Of a stretch of DNA of 64,000 nucleotides, positions 10,748 through 20,023 are shown piece by piece. Source of the stretch: Sphingomonas citricola. Lineage in GTDB: Bacteria; Pseudomonadota; Alphaproteobacteria; Sphingomonadales; Sphingomonadaceae. A program made the translations under genes and the position numbers. The stretch lies in the NCBI RefSeq assembly GCF_019429535.1, contig NZ_JAHXZM010000002.1:310001-374000 (forward strand), read 5' to 3'. How positions within the stretch are numbered: position 1 is the stretch's first letter; each line of letters starts with the position of its first letter. The notes under the pieces were generated by a model, which worked only from the letters and a program-made list of their open reading frames with translations, was not told where the DNA came from and did no database searches.

Positions 10748-10846
10748 CGCCCCCGGTACGCTACACGGGGGAACTCGATACGCTACGCGAGTAGAGGAGG
10801 GCGGTGCGGGAGGGCATCGGGCCCGTCACCGCACCGGCCAAGGAGG

Positions 10847-11191
10847 TTAGCGGCAGTAACGCGGATTGTTCGACTTCTCGATCGCGTTGCCCGCCACCGC
10901 GCCGCCGACGCCGCCGAGCACCGTGCCGAGTGTGCGGTCACCGCGGGTGTCGATCGTACGACCCAACAGGCCACCCGCGATCGCGCCGACGATCGTGCCG
11001 GTCGTGCCACCCGAACAGCGGCGGTTGTAGTTGTACCGGCGGCTGTCGTAACGGCGATCATAGTTGCGGTAGCCGTCACGATAGTTGCGCTCGTAGCGGT
11101 GACCGTAGCGCTGCGCCTCGGCAGCCATCGGGGTCAGCGCGGCGCTGCCCATCGCGAGGGCGGAGACGGCGAGGGTCAGGTTCTTGAACAT
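10847..11191 (-). CDS. Secreted glycine-zipper protein with Arg/Tyr-rich linker (copy 1 of 3)
   Basis: 114 residues. An N-terminal signal peptide (cleavage near AEAQ), then an Arg/Tyr/Asp-rich linker of about 30 residues, then a Gly-zipper double-helix segment of the 2TM type (GTIVGAIAGGLLGRT ... LGGVGGAVAG). A cysteine just before the zipper (C59) and one two residues from the end (C113) recur in two paralogues at 23898 and 25065. GGAG lies upstream of the ATG. Glycine-zipper proteins associate with the outer membrane or periplasm; the role here is unknown. Confidence 0.82.
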   Translation of the reverse strand: MFKNLTLAVSALAMGSAALTPMAAEAQRYGHRYERNYRDGYRNYDRRYDSRRYNYNRRCSGGTTGTIVGAIAGGLLGRTIDTRGDRTLGTVLGGVGGAVAGNAIEKSNNPRYCR

Positions 11192-11360
11192 GGTACGAAC
11201 TCCCGTTTTTCTTCAAACTTGCCGGCGGGATCACCCCGTCGTTGGGATGCTTATGGGTGATTCGCATTGAGCCGAGCCTGAATGCGCTCGTTATCGTTCG
11301 TTCATGCTTCGGGTTACGCGCGGGTAGGCGGGGCGAGCATCCGCGCCTAAGGGCGGGCGT

Positions 11361-12323
11361 GTGAAATGGCCGCTGTCGATCGCGCTGGTGCTGGCATTCG
11401 TTCCGGGATGGACGGGGCTCGATCGATTGCCGCTGATCGCGCCGGGCGCGGTGGTTCACGCCGCAGCCTATGTGCCCGAGGAAGGGTGGCCGCGCCGGAT
11501 CGGGGAATTGACGCCGGTCGGCGCGCTGCGCCTGTGGTCGCGAGACCCCGCGTTCGGCGGCTTCTCCGCGCTGTCGATCGACGACGGCGAGATCACGATG
11601 CTGAGCGACGGCGGCAATTACGTCCGCTTCGCGATTACAGGCAGGCGGCTCGCCACGCGCGCGGCGGGGTCATTGCCCGCGGGGCCGGATACCGGCTGGG
11701 CGAAGGAAAGCCGGGACACCGAATCGCTGGCGGTCGATCGTCGGGCAGGACGGGTGTGGATCGGATATGAGCGCGCGAACGCGATCTGGCGCTATTCCGC
11801 CGACCTGCGCCGCGTCCAGGCGCATGTCGCGCCGCCGCCGATGCGCGGATGGGCGATCAATGGTGGCGCCGAATCGATGGTCCGCCTGCGTGACGGGCGG
11901 TTCGTCGTCATCAGCGAACAGGCTCGTGCGGACGGACGGCGGGGCGTGCGTGAGGCGCTGATCTTCGACGGTGATCCGACCCGTCCCGAAGCCAAGATCC
12001 AGCGGTTCCGCTACCGGCCGCCGTCCGGCTTCAACCCCAGCGACGCGGCGGTGCTACCCGGGGGCGATGTGGTGGTGCTCAATCGACGGTTCAGCCGGCT
12101 GCGCTTCGACGCGGTGCTGGTCCGGGTGCCACTCACCGCGATCAGGAAGGGCGCGACGGTCGCGGGGCGCGAGATCGCGCGTTGGGGGCCGCCCCTGCTG
12201 GGAGAGAATCCCGAGGGATTGGCGGTGACGCAGGAGCACGGCCAGACGATGCTATGGGTCGTGACCGACAACGACCTCGCCTGGTATCGCCCGACGCTGC
12301 TGCTCAAATTCCGTTTGGATTAA
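11361..12323 (+). CDS. Secreted phytase-like esterase (esterase-like activity of phytase family)
   Basis: 320 residues from a GTG start at 11361, with an N-terminal hydrophobic segment that may be a signal anchor. The central part shows the beta-propeller-like pattern of the phytase-like family: FGGFSALSIDDGEITMLSDG, DTESLAVDRRAGRVWIGYE, GGAESMVRLRDGRF, and ENPEGLAV near the C terminus. Members are periplasmic and the family name derives from esterase activity seen in phytases; actual substrate is unproven. It stands alone between oppositely oriented genes. Confidence 0.82.
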   Translation: MKWPLSIALVLAFVPGWTGLDRLPLIAPGAVVHAAAYVPEEGWPRRIGELTPVGALRLWSRDPAFGGFSALSIDDGEITMLSDGGNYVRFAITGRRLATRAAGSLPAGPDTGWAKESRDTESLAVDRRAGRVWIGYERANAIWRYSADLRRVQAHVAPPPMRGWAINGGAESMVRLRDGRFVVISEQARADGRRGVREALIFDGDPTRPEAKIQRFRYRPPSGFNPSDAAVLPGGDVVVLNRRFSRLRFDAVLVRVPLTAIRKGATVAGREIARWGPPLLGENPEGLAVTQEHGQTMLWVVTDNDLAWYRPTLLLKFRLD

Positions 12324-12338
12324 CGTGCGAACGCGAAG

Positions 12339-12367
12339 CGGCCCGCCATTCGATGAATGGCAGGCCG
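12339..12367. terminator. Bidirectional hairpin between phytase-like gene and rpmB
   Basis: A 13-nt arm pairs with its complement across a GAT loop with a single C/A mismatch. The position between two convergent genes suggests shared termination; no T-run is present. Confidence 0.5.
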
Positions 12368-12392
12368 TTCGGACCCCGTAAAAACGGAGGCG

Positions 12393-12692
12393 TTACGCGG
12401 CGACGGGTTCCGCCGCGCGCTTCTTGACGATCTCGCGCTTCAGGCGACGCGCCTTGAGCGACAGCTTCTCGTCGTTGGTCTTGACCAGCCAATTGTCGAG
12501 ACCGCCGTTGTGCTCGACCGAGCGCAGGCCGTTGGTCGACACGCGCAGGCGTACCGAGCGATCGAGCGAATCGGAGATCAGCGTGACGTTCTGCAGGTTC
12601 GGCAGGAACGTGCGCTTGGTCTTGTTGTTGGCGTGGGAAACGTTGTTACCCACCTGCCGGCCCTTGCCGGTCAGCTCGCAGATGCGCGACAT
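12393..12692 (-). CDS. rpmB: 50S ribosomal protein L28
   Basis: 99 residues. The N terminus [20 protein letters not shown] and the [15 protein letters not shown] segment are diagnostic of L28, and the C-terminal Lys/Arg/Ala tail is typical of alphaproteobacterial copies, which are longer than the E. coli one. It is monocistronic in this layout. Part of the large ribosomal subunit. Confidence 0.98.
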   Translation of the reverse strand: MSRICELTGKGRQVGNNVSHANNKTKRTFLPNLQNVTLISDSLDRSVRLRVSTNGLRSVEHNGGLDNWLVKTNDEKLSLKARRLKREIVKKRAAEPVAA

Positions 12693-12856
12693 GGTTGAAA
12701 TCCTGAAATACGGTTGCCCGGAAAGCCGGTCCCGATAGTGATGAAGTCGCGTGCGGTCAAGTCGTCACCGGTCCCAGCGGCGCGGCGCGGCACGATCTGC
12801 AACCCGCACGCACCTGTCGCGTTGTTGCGGCAGCGAATCGATGGGGAGAATGGATC

Positions 12857-13093
12857 ATGCGCTCGTTTCTGGTGATGTTGGGTATCGTTGCGCTCCTGGT
12901 CCTTGCCGCGATGCTGACCGGCTTTCTTCGCTTCGATCAGACACAGCCGGCACAATTGCCGCGGCTCGAAGGTGGTCAGGCGCCGAAGTTCAACGCCGAT
13001 GTCGGGCGCATCTCGATCGGTACGGAAAACAAGACGGTCGCCGTGCCCGACGTGAAGGTACAGAAGCCCGCCGAAGCGGCACCGCAGCAGTAA
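12857..13093 (+). CDS. Small single-pass membrane protein of unknown function
   Basis: 78 residues with one N-terminal transmembrane helix (about residues 4-22) followed by a mostly polar, proline- and glutamine-rich tail. GGGGAG lies eight bases before the ATG, supporting translation. I do not recognise a domain. It sits between rpmB (divergent) and tadA (same strand, 38 bp downstream) and may share a transcript with tadA. Confidence 0.65.
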   Translation: MRSFLVMLGIVALLVLAAMLTGFLRFDQTQPAQLPRLEGGQAPKFNADVGRISIGTENKTVAVPDVKVQKPAEAAPQQ

Positions 13094-13131
13094 GCGCGGC
13101 CTTCCCCCGCACCGACGATTGAGGCACGGCG

Positions 13132-13587
13132 GTGCCGATGTTCCCGCTGCCCTCTGCGATGCGCGCAGCGCTCGACGCCGCGGCGGATGCCGCCCGCGCG
13201 GGCGAAGTTCCGGTCGGCGCAGCCGTCGTCCATGCCGGCGCGGTAGTCGCTATCGCGGCCAATGCGCCGCGCGCGCTGCTCGACCCGACCGCGCACGCCG
13301 AAATGCTGGCGATTCGCCGCGCCGCGCAGGTGCTAGGGCGCGACCGGCTGGGTGACTGCGACCTCTGGGTGACGCTGGAGCCATGCACGATGTGCGCGGG
13401 CGCGATCTCGCACGCGCGGATCGCCCGGCTGTTCTACGGCGCGGATGACGAGAAGGGCGGCGCGGTCGCGCACGGCGCACGCTTTTTCGCACAGACGACG
13501 TGCCATCATCGCCCCGAGGTATTCGCGGGGATCGGCGAACGGGAGGCGTCGACGCTGCTGCGCGACTTCTTCGCCGCGCGGCGATGA
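13132..13587 (+). CDS. tadA: tRNA-specific adenosine(34) deaminase
   Basis: Converts A34 to inosine in the tRNA-Arg anticodon; essential in most bacteria. The zinc-binding and catalytic motifs of the cytidine/deoxycytidylate deaminase fold are intact: HAEMLAI (His and Glu) and EPCTMCAGA (two cysteines). The 151-residue length fits. A GTG at 13132 with GAGG ahead is taken as start; an ATG two codons later would hardly change the protein. Confidence 0.95.
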   Translation: MPMFPLPSAMRAALDAAADAARAGEVPVGAAVVHAGAVVAIAANAPRALLDPTAHAEMLAIRRAAQVLGRDRLGDCDLWVTLEPCTMCAGAISHARIARLFYGADDEKGGAVAHGARFFAQTTCHHRPEVFAGIGEREASTLLRDFFAARR

Positions 13588-13701
13588 GTCTGTTGGGGAC
13601 AGCGTGATCCCCCTTACCACGTCCGATTGTGACGTTCGCAGCAGCAACCGCGTGAACGCAGACGCCCCTGTACCTTAATGGCTTACTGGAAAAGAAGAAG
13701 A

Positions 13702-13727
13702 GCGGCGTAGCACCTGCGCCACGCCGC
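13702..13727 (-). terminator. Intrinsic terminator of the OmpA-family gene
   Basis: On the minus strand a GC-rich 7-bp stem (gcggcgt / acgccgc) with two further inner pairs is followed by a pyrimidine-rich TCTTCTTCTTTT run, 33 bp past the stop of the gene ending at 13760. Confidence 0.7.
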
Positions 13728-13759
13728 CCTCCTACGTCGTCAGATCATGCGGCGGCGCG

Positions 13760-14443
13760 TCAGCGCGGCGGCAGATCGTTCTCCGAAATCGGCACCACCT
13801 TGATCTCGACGCGGCGGTTGGCGGCGCGGCCCTGCTCGGTCTCGTTCGATTCGATCGGCTGCGTCTCGCCGTAGCCCTTGGTCGCGATGCGCGCCGACTG
13901 GACGCCGTGGCTCGACAGATAGTCCGCGACCGAAATCGCGCGGCGCTCCGACAGATCCTGGTTGTACGCGTCGCTGCCGGTCGAGTCGGTGTGGCCGTAC
14001 ACGTCGATATAGGTGTTGGGATAATCGGCGAGCACCGACGACACCTTGTCGAGCGTCGAGCGGAACTGCGGTTGCACATTCGCGGAATTGTAGGCGAAGT
14101 TGATGCCCGACGGGATGTTGAGCAGCAGGTCGTCACCCTGGCGCACGACCTCGACGTCGGTCCCCGCGGTGCGCGCGCGCATTTCTCGCTCCTGCTTGTC
14201 CATGTACGCGCCGATGCCCGCGCCCGCGATGCCGCCGATCCCGGCGCCCAAGATCTTCTCCGTGCGGTCGCGGCGACCGCCGACGAGATCGCCGAGCAGA
14301 TAGCCGCCGAGCGCACCGCCGATGCCGCCGATCGCGGTCTTGCTGATACGGCGCTCACCCGTCTCCGGGTCGGTGGTGCAGGCGGCGGTGGTGACGAGCG
14401 ACAGCGTCGCCGCGGCGGCGAGGAACTTGGACGGCAGCTTCAT
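13760..14443 (-). CDS. OmpA-family lipoprotein with glycine-zipper segment
   Basis: 227 residues. Lipobox LVTTAAC near residue 22; then a glycine-zipper stretch (IGGIGGALGGYLLGDLVGG, and a second GAGIGGIAGAGIGAYMD); then an OmpA/Pal-type peptidoglycan-binding domain with YGHTDSTGSDAYNQDLSERR and NRRVEIKV. This YiaD-like architecture anchors the outer membrane to peptidoglycan. The ATG at 14443 is preceded by GGGAGA. Upstream in-frame sequence has no coding character and was left out. Confidence 0.93.
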   Translation of the reverse strand: MKLPSKFLAAAATLSLVTTAACTTDPETGERRISKTAIGGIGGALGGYLLGDLVGGRRDRTEKILGAGIGGIAGAGIGAYMDKQEREMRARTAGTDVEVVRQGDDLLLNIPSGINFAYNSANVQPQFRSTLDKVSSVLADYPNTYIDVYGHTDSTGSDAYNQDLSERRAISVADYLSSHGVQSARIATKGYGETQPIESNETEQGRAANRRVEIKVVPISENDLPPR

Positions 14444-14627
14444 TCTTCTCCCTTTCACTAGGATCATTCGCCCGAAACGGGACGATGCTGGTGATTGTTC
14501 CGGTTGTGCACTGATGCTGACGGGCTTAACGCTGGCTGACGCAGCCGGCGCGCGCACCTCGTCGATCGCGCGGTAAGAGAAAGCGGATTGTTCGCGCGGT
14601 CGTTTGCCGCCAAGGGTAGCCGCAGCC

Positions 14628-15923
14628 ATGTTACCGCCGTTCCCCTGGTTCGACGTCCTGATCATCCTCGCGCTGGTCGCGTTGAATGGCATCTTCGCGA
14701 TGAGCGAGCTCGCGATCGTATCCGTGCGCAAGGCGCGGCTGGAGGCGATGGCGCGCACGGGGCGGCGCGGCGCCGCCGCCGCGCTGAAGCTCGCGTCTGA
14801 TCCCGGCAAGTTCCTGTCGACCGTTCAGATCGGCATCACGCTGATCGGCATTTTGGCGGGCGCGTACTCGGGGTCGAGCCTTGGCACGCCGACCGCGGCG
14901 CGGCTCGAGGCGCTCGGTCTGTCGCACCACACTGCGGAGACGGTGGGCTTCGCGCTCGTGATCGGGCTGACCACCTATGCGTCGCTGATCATCGGCGAAC
15001 TGGTGCCCAAGCAGATCGCGCTGCGCGCGCCCGAGGCGATCGCGAGCGTCGTCGCGCTGCCGATGACCTATATCGCGACCGCGACGAAGCCGCTCGGCTG
15101 GCTGCTCGATTCGTCAAGCGCGCTGATCTTCAAGCTCCTGCGGCTCAACCGCGAGAACGAGGATCACGTCACCGCGGAGGAATTGCACCTGATCGTCGCC
15201 GAGGCGAGCAAGTCGGGAGTGATCGAGGAGCACGAACGCTCGATCATTTCGGGCGTGGTGCGGCTCGCCGATCGCCCGGTGCGCGAGGTGATGACGCCGC
15301 GCACCGACGTCGACTGGATCGACATGACGCTGGGTGAGGCGGAATTGCGTGCCAAGCTGCTCACCTCGCCGCACAGCCGCCTGCCGGTGGGCGACGGATC
15401 GATCGACGCGGTCGTCGGCGTGGTGCAGGCGCGCGATGTCGCCGCGGCACTGTTCCGCGGCGAGCCGCTCGACCTCGCGAAACTGGTGCGCAAGGCGCCG
15501 GTGGTGGTCGATCAGATCGACGCGATGGACGCGCTTGACGCGCTGCGCCGTGCCGACGTGCCGATGGCGCTGATCCACGACGAATACGGGCATTTCGAAG
15601 GCGTGGTGACGCCCGCCAACCTGCTGGCGGCGATCGCGGGTGAATTCGCCTCCGACGCCGATCCCGACGAGGCGCCCAACGTCGTCGAGCGCGAGGACGG
15701 GTCGCTCCTGGTCGCGGGCACGATGGCGGCCGACGCGCTTGCCGAACGGCTGGGCATCGATTTGCCTGACGACCGCGACTACGCGACGGTCGCGGGCCTC
15801 GCGCTCGCGGTCTTCCGCAAGCTGCCGGGTGAGGGCGAGCATTTCGAGGAACAGGGTTGGCGGTTCGAGGTGGTCGACCTCGACGGACGCCGGATCGACA
15901 AATTGCTGGTCAGCGCGGCCTGA
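14628..15923 (+). CDS. HlyC/CorC family transporter (CNNM-type, with CBS pair)
   Basis: 431 residues. N-terminal CNNM/DUF21 domain with about four membrane helices ([20 protein letters not shown] and a further hydrophobic block around [15 protein letters not shown]), then two CBS domains beginning near [15 protein letters not shown], then a C-terminal CorC_HlyC domain ending in the beta-rich [16 protein letters not shown]. Relatives export or regulate Mg2+/Co2+; the older label 'hemolysin' is not supported by function. Divergent from the OmpA lipoprotein gene. Confidence 0.92.
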   Translation: MLPPFPWFDVLIILALVALNGIFAMSELAIVSVRKARLEAMARTGRRGAAAALKLASDPGKFLSTVQIGITLIGILAGAYSGSSLGTPTAARLEALGLSHHTAETVGFALVIGLTTYASLIIGELVPKQIALRAPEAIASVVALPMTYIATATKPLGWLLDSSSALIFKLLRLNRENEDHVTAEELHLIVAEASKSGVIEEHERSIISGVVRLADRPVREVMTPRTDVDWIDMTLGEAELRAKLLTSPHSRLPVGDGSIDAVVGVVQARDVAAALFRGEPLDLAKLVRKAPVVVDQIDAMDALDALRRADVPMALIHDEYGHFEGVVTPANLLAAIAGEFASDADPDEAPNVVEREDGSLLVAGTMAADALAERLGIDLPDDRDYATVAGLALAVFRKLPGEGEHFEEQGWRFEVVDLDGRRIDKLLVSAA

Positions 15924-15952
15924 GGCCCCGATCGGAAAAGAGAGGAACACGC

Positions 15953-17059
15953 ATGAAAACCCGCGCCGCCGTCGCGTTCGAGGCGAAGAAGCCGCTGGAG
16001 ATCGTCGAGCTCGACCTCGAAGGGCCGAAGCCGGGCGAGGTGCTGGTCGAGATCATGGCGACGGGCATCTGCCACACCGACGCCTACACGCTTGATGGGC
16101 TCGACAGCGAGGGACTGTTCCCGAGCGTGCTGGGGCACGAGGGCGCCGGGGTGGTGCGCGAGATCGGCGCGGGGGTGACGAGCGTCGCGGTCGGCGACCA
16201 TGTGATCCCGCTCTACACGCCCGAATGCCGTCAGTGTAAGTCGTGTCTGAGCCAGAAGACGAACCTGTGCACCGCGATCCGCGCGACGCAGGGGAAAGGG
16301 CTGATGCCCGATGGGACGACGCGGTTCAGCTACCGTGGCCAGCCAATCTTCCATTACATGGGCTGCTCGACCTTCTCGAACTTCATCGTGCTGCCCGAGA
16401 TCGCGGTGGCGAAGATCCGCCCCGACGCGCCGTTCGACACGAGCTGCTACGTCGGTTGCGGCGTCACCACCGGCGTCGGTGCGGTGGTCAACACCGCCAA
16501 GGTCGAGCCGGGGTCGACCGTGATCGTGTTCGGGCTCGGCGGGATCGGGCTAAACGTGATTCAAGGCGCGAAGCTCGCCGGCGCGCTCCATATCATCGGC
16601 GTCGACATCAACCCCGATCGTGAGGAATGGGGGCGCCGATTCGGCATGACCGCGTTCGTTAATCCGAAGAACGTCGGCGACGTCGTGCAGCACCTGATCG
16701 CGATGACCGATGGCGGCGGCGACTATACCTTCGACTGCACCGGCAACACGGTGGTGATGCGGCAGGCGCTGGAAAGCGCGCACCGCGGCTGGGGCGAATC
16801 GGTTGTCATCGGCGTGGCGGAAGCGGGCAAGGAGATCGCGACGCGGCCGTTCCAGCTCGTCACCGGGCGTGTCTGGCGAGGCACCGCGTTCGGCGGCGCG
16901 CGCGGGCGCACCGACACGCCCAAGATCGTCGACTGGTACATGAACGGGCTGATCGAGATCGACCCCATGATCACGCACCGCCTGACGCTGGAGGAGATCA
17001 ACAAGGGTTTCGACCTGATGCACGCGGGCGAATCAATCCGCAGCGTGGTGATCTACTAA
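15953..17059 (+). CDS. frmA: S-(hydroxymethyl)glutathione dehydrogenase / class III alcohol dehydrogenase
   Basis: Oxidises S-hydroxymethylglutathione (formaldehyde plus glutathione) to S-formylglutathione with NAD+. The catalytic-zinc Cys lies in [14 protein letters not shown], the structural-zinc cysteines in [17 protein letters not shown], and the nucleotide fold in [15 protein letters not shown]. At 368 residues it has the expected class III length. The ATG at 15953 has AGAGGAA before it. It begins a three-gene operon with a VOC protein and fghA. Confidence 0.97.
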   Translation: MKTRAAVAFEAKKPLEIVELDLEGPKPGEVLVEIMATGICHTDAYTLDGLDSEGLFPSVLGHEGAGVVREIGAGVTSVAVGDHVIPLYTPECRQCKSCLSQKTNLCTAIRATQGKGLMPDGTTRFSYRGQPIFHYMGCSTFSNFIVLPEIAVAKIRPDAPFDTSCYVGCGVTTGVGAVVNTAKVEPGSTVIVFGLGGIGLNVIQGAKLAGALHIIGVDINPDREEWGRRFGMTAFVNPKNVGDVVQHLIAMTDGGGDYTFDCTGNTVVMRQALESAHRGWGESVVIGVAEAGKEIATRPFQLVTGRVWRGTAFGGARGRTDTPKIVDWYMNGLIEIDPMITHRLTLEEINKGFDLMHAGESIRSVVIY

Positions 17060-17097
17060 CGCCGCCGATCCGAGCGGCCATATAGGGGAGAGAGACG

Positions 17098-17514
17098 ATG
17101 TTCAGCCACATGATGGTCGGATCGAACGACCTCGATCGATCGAAGAGGTTCTACGATCACTTGTTTGCCTCGATCGGTGGCAAGCCCGGGTTCCAGGATC
17201 CCAAGGGCCGCCTGATCTACAGCCACAACGGCAGCATGTTCCTCGTCACCAAGCCGATCGACGGCCAGCCCGCGACGCACGCCAACGGCGGGACGATCGG
17301 CTTCGCGGTGGACGGCCCTGAACAGGCCGACGCGTGGCACAAGGCGGGGGTCGAGGCGGGCGGCACCGCGATCGAGGACGCGCCGGGGGTGCGCAGCGGC
17401 GGCGGCATGCACCTGTACCTCGCGTACCTGCGCGATCCCGACGGCAACAAGCTGTGCGCGCTTCACCGGATGCCCGCCGAGAAGCCGACACAACAGACGC
17501 CAGCCGCGGCGTGA
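17098..17514 (+). CDS. VOC (glyoxalase/bleomycin-resistance) superfamily protein
   Basis: 138 residues, one VOC domain: MFSHMMVGSNDLDRSKRFYD at the N terminus and LAYLRDPDGNKLCAL at the C terminus, where metal ligands usually sit. GGGGAG precedes the ATG. It lies between frmA and fghA, overlapping the fghA start by 4 bp, so a role in formaldehyde or glutathione-adduct metabolism is a fair inference. Its reaction is not known from sequence. Confidence 0.85.
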   Translation: MFSHMMVGSNDLDRSKRFYDHLFASIGGKPGFQDPKGRLIYSHNGSMFLVTKPIDGQPATHANGGTIGFAVDGPEQADAWHKAGVEAGGTAIEDAPGVRSGGGMHLYLAYLRDPDGNKLCALHRMPAEKPTQQTPAAA

Positions 17515-18377
17515 GCAACGCGCAGGCAGCCGTGGGCGAGCTGGAGACGGTTTCGACCACGAAGGCGCGCGGCGGGGTGCAGGGCGTGTACCGCCACGCC
17601 TCCGCCGCGACGGGCACCGATATGACCTTCTCGGTCTTCGTGCCCGACCACGCGCCGGGCGAGCGGCTGCCGGTCGTCTGGTATCTGTCCGGTCTAACCT
17701 GCACCCACGCCAACGTGACCGACAAGGGCGAGTTTCGTGGCGCCTGCGCGGAGCACCGCGTGATCTTCGTCGCACCCGACACGAGCCCACGCGGTGACGG
17801 CGTGCCCGACGAGGAGGCGTGGGATTTCGCGCAAGGCGCGGGCTTCTACGTCGATGCGACGCAGGCCCCCTGGTCCGCCAATTACCGCATGTGGACCTAC
17901 GTCACCGACGAGCTGCCCGCGCTTGTCGCGTCGTCGTTCCCGGTCGACGTGGCGCGGCAGGGGATCACGGGTCACTCGATAGGTGGACACGGTGCGTTGA
18001 CGGTGGGGCTCACCTATCCCGACCGCTTCCGCTCGGTGTCCGCCTTCGCGCCGATCGTCGCGCCGACGCAGGTACCGTGGGGCAGCGCGCTCGATCGTTA
18101 CCTAGGTGACGACGTCGCGGCGAAGCGGCGTCACGACGCGGTGGCGTTGATCGAGGATGGCGCGCGTTTGCCAGAACTGCTGGTCGATCAGGGTGACGCC
18201 GACGCGTTTCTCACCGAACAACTGCGCCCCGACCTGCTCGCACGCGCCTGCACCGACGCGGGCATCGCGCTCGAACTCAGGATGCAGCCGGGTTACGATC
18301 ACAGCTATCTGTTCGTCTCGACCTTCATGGCCGACCACATCGCGTGGCATGCCGCGCGGCTCCGCCGGGATACCTGA
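17511..18377 (+). CDS. fghA: S-formylglutathione hydrolase
   Basis: Hydrolyses S-formylglutathione to formate and glutathione, completing formaldehyde detoxification. The esterase D fold is clear: LPVVWYLSGLTCTHANV, the nucleophile elbow GHSIGGHGAL, and the C-terminal catalytic histidine in GYDHSYLF. A GTG start at 17511 overlaps the VOC stop (GTGA), giving 288 residues, close to the typical 280. Translational coupling within the frmA operon is likely. Confidence 0.95.
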   Translation: MSNAQAAVGELETVSTTKARGGVQGVYRHASAATGTDMTFSVFVPDHAPGERLPVVWYLSGLTCTHANVTDKGEFRGACAEHRVIFVAPDTSPRGDGVPDEEAWDFAQGAGFYVDATQAPWSANYRMWTYVTDELPALVASSFPVDVARQGITGHSIGGHGALTVGLTYPDRFRSVSAFAPIVAPTQVPWGSALDRYLGDDVAAKRRHDAVALIEDGARLPELLVDQGDADAFLTEQLRPDLLARACTDAGIALELRMQPGYDHSYLFVSTFMADHIAWHAARLRRDT

Positions 18378-18472
18378 GCGGGGCGTGTCCGCCGCGCCAC
18401 GCCGACGGCGAACCGTCGTGCGACGCGCGCGCGTGACTTGACGCCGCGGCGTCCCGCGGGCCAGAGGCGCGC

Positions 18473-19129
18473 ATGGACGGCACCCCCCACCCCGACACCC
18501 ACAATTTCAAGCGGCGCGGCGTGCTGTTCGTGCTGTCCTCGCCATCGGGCGCTGGAAAGTCGACGATCGCGCGCAAATTGCTGGCGATCGAGCCCGAATT
18601 GTCGCTGTCGGTATCGGCGACGACTCGCGCGATCCGCCCCGGCGAAGAGGACGGCCGCGATTATCATTTCGTCTCGCTCGAACGTTTCCGCGAGATGGTG
18701 TCGGCGCACGAGTTCCTCGAATGGGCGCACGTGTTCGACCAGCGCTATGGCACACCGCGCGCACCGGTCGAGGAGATGCTTGCCGCGGGCAAGGACGTGC
18801 TGTTCGACATCGACTGGCAGGGTGCGCAGCAGTTGCATCAGATCGCGGGCGGCGACGTGGTGCGCGTCTTCATCCTGCCGCCGTCGATGGAGGAACTGCA
18901 CAAGCGGCTGCTCAACCGCAACACCGACGCGATCGAGGTGATCGACCGCCGCATGGCGCGCGCATCGAACGAGATCAGCCACTGGGACGGTTACGACTAT
19001 GTCCTGGTCAACGACGATGTCGAGCAATGCTATGCACACGTTCGAACCATCCTGGCGGCGGAACGATTGAAGCGTTCGCGTCAGACCGGACTGATCGGGT
19101 TCATTCGAAAGCTGCGCTCGCCGGCCTGA
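18473..19129 (+). CDS. gmk: Guanylate kinase
   Basis: Phosphorylates GMP to GDP with ATP. The P-loop LSSPSGAGKST is at residues 21-31 and the GMP-binding region VSATTRAIRPGEEDGRDYHF follows. 218 residues is the usual length for alphaproteobacteria. GAGG lies upstream of the ATG. Confidence 0.97.
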   Translation: MDGTPHPDTHNFKRRGVLFVLSSPSGAGKSTIARKLLAIEPELSLSVSATTRAIRPGEEDGRDYHFVSLERFREMVSAHEFLEWAHVFDQRYGTPRAPVEEMLAAGKDVLFDIDWQGAQQLHQIAGGDVVRVFILPPSMEELHKRLLNRNTDAIEVIDRRMARASNEISHWDGYDYVLVNDDVEQCYAHVRTILAAERLKRSRQTGLIGFIRKLRSPA

Positions 19130-19139
19130 GGCGAATTAC

Positions 19140-19820
19140 TTAAAGCAGCGACAGGAACCGCGCGGCGGCGTCAAACTCGCCGCGGCGATATGCGCGCGCC
19201 TGCGTCGCCAGACTGTCCTCTCCCCAATGCTCCGCCTGCCAGTCCTCGTCGACGTGGGCGACGTTCCATAACGCATCCGCGTCGATCGCGCCTTCCGCGA
19301 GCGCCAATGTGCCGACCAGCGTCCCGGTGATCGTCACCAGCGGCGACAGCGGCACCAGCGCGAAGGCGTCGCGCGCCGCAACCGCGTCGCCCAGCCGCTG
19401 CACCGTCGGGGCGGGCTGAGCGTGATGGACGATCCCCGCGACCGGTTCGAAATGCACGTCGTATCGCTCGCATGCCCATTCGAGCAGCGGGTTCCACGCT
19501 GCCGCCTGCCGTGCCGCCAGTTCGGGCGGTTGATCGGCGCGGTAGTAGAGCAGATCACTGTCGGCATAGACCGCGATCCCGCGTGCGAAGGCGGGAAGGT
19601 CGGGGGCGACGCGGTCGATCGCGGCATTGGCGAGCCCGGTCAGCGGCATTGCGCGGGGGTCGATCGTATCGCCGACCGCACGCCATTCGTCCGCCACCGC
19701 TTCGGCGAGCTTCATGCTCGGTAGCGCGAGCGGTACGCGGCCGGGCGTGCGTACCGGGCGATCGTCGAGCCGGACGACCCAGTCGGCGTCGATCGCAACG
19801 TCGCGCCAGAACCGCTTCAT
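19140..19820 (-). CDS. ATP12-family F1F0 ATP synthase assembly chaperone
   Basis: 226 residues. The start MKRFWRDVAI followed by LDDRPVRTPGRVPLALPS is the ATP12 signature, and the EWRAVGDTIDPRAMPLTGLAN block is the conserved core. The mitochondrial homologue binds the alpha subunit during F1 assembly; the bacterial protein is found mainly in alphaproteobacteria. The ATG overlaps the stop of the upstream small membrane protein gene (ATGA), so HAD-membrane protein-ATP12 form one operon. Confidence 0.93.
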   Translation of the reverse strand: MKRFWRDVAIDADWVVRLDDRPVRTPGRVPLALPSMKLAEAVADEWRAVGDTIDPRAMPLTGLANAAIDRVAPDLPAFARGIAVYADSDLLYYRADQPPELAARQAAAWNPLLEWACERYDVHFEPVAGIVHHAQPAPTVQRLGDAVAARDAFALVPLSPLVTITGTLVGTLALAEGAIDADALWNVAHVDEDWQAEHWGEDSLATQARAYRRGEFDAAARFLSLL

Positions 19821-20023
19821 CGCGGGCTCCGCCAGCGCGCGGCGAGCGCACGCGGCACGCTGGCAAGCATCCAGAGCGAGGCCAGCACGATCGCCACGCC
19901 CAGTACCTTCGGGCCGGTATCGTCGGCCCGCCCGACCAGGATCACCCCCAGCACCGCGCCGAAGCTGCCGATGATGCGTACTGCGGACAGTGCCGCCCAG
20001 CGCGGCAGCGCAGGATCGCTCAC
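19817..20023 (-). CDS. Small two-helix membrane protein
   Basis: 68 residues, from a GTG at 20023 that overlaps the HAD stop (GTGA) and ends overlapping the ATP12 start. Two hydrophobic segments (AVRIIGSFGAVLGVILVG and VLGVAIVLASLWMLASVP) are joined by a short polar turn. I do not recognise a family. Its conserved position between a phosphatase and an ATP synthase assembly factor, with both overlaps, argues strongly that it is a real gene. Confidence 0.75.
   Translation of the reverse strand: MSDPALPRWAALSAVRIIGSFGAVLGVILVGRADDTGPKVLGVAIVLASLWMLASVPRALAARWRSPR

Larger units (their letters stand above)
10393..10846. other. 454-bp gene-free, hairpin-rich region
   Basis: No convincing gene is visible: the open frames are short, antisense to each other and have no recognisable protein features. 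The stretch holds at least four strong inverted repeats, at 10399-10426, 10532-10547 (ggggcc-acaa-ggcccc), around 10609-10627 (acggcgg / ccgccgt) and 10718-10747. Confidence 0.6.
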
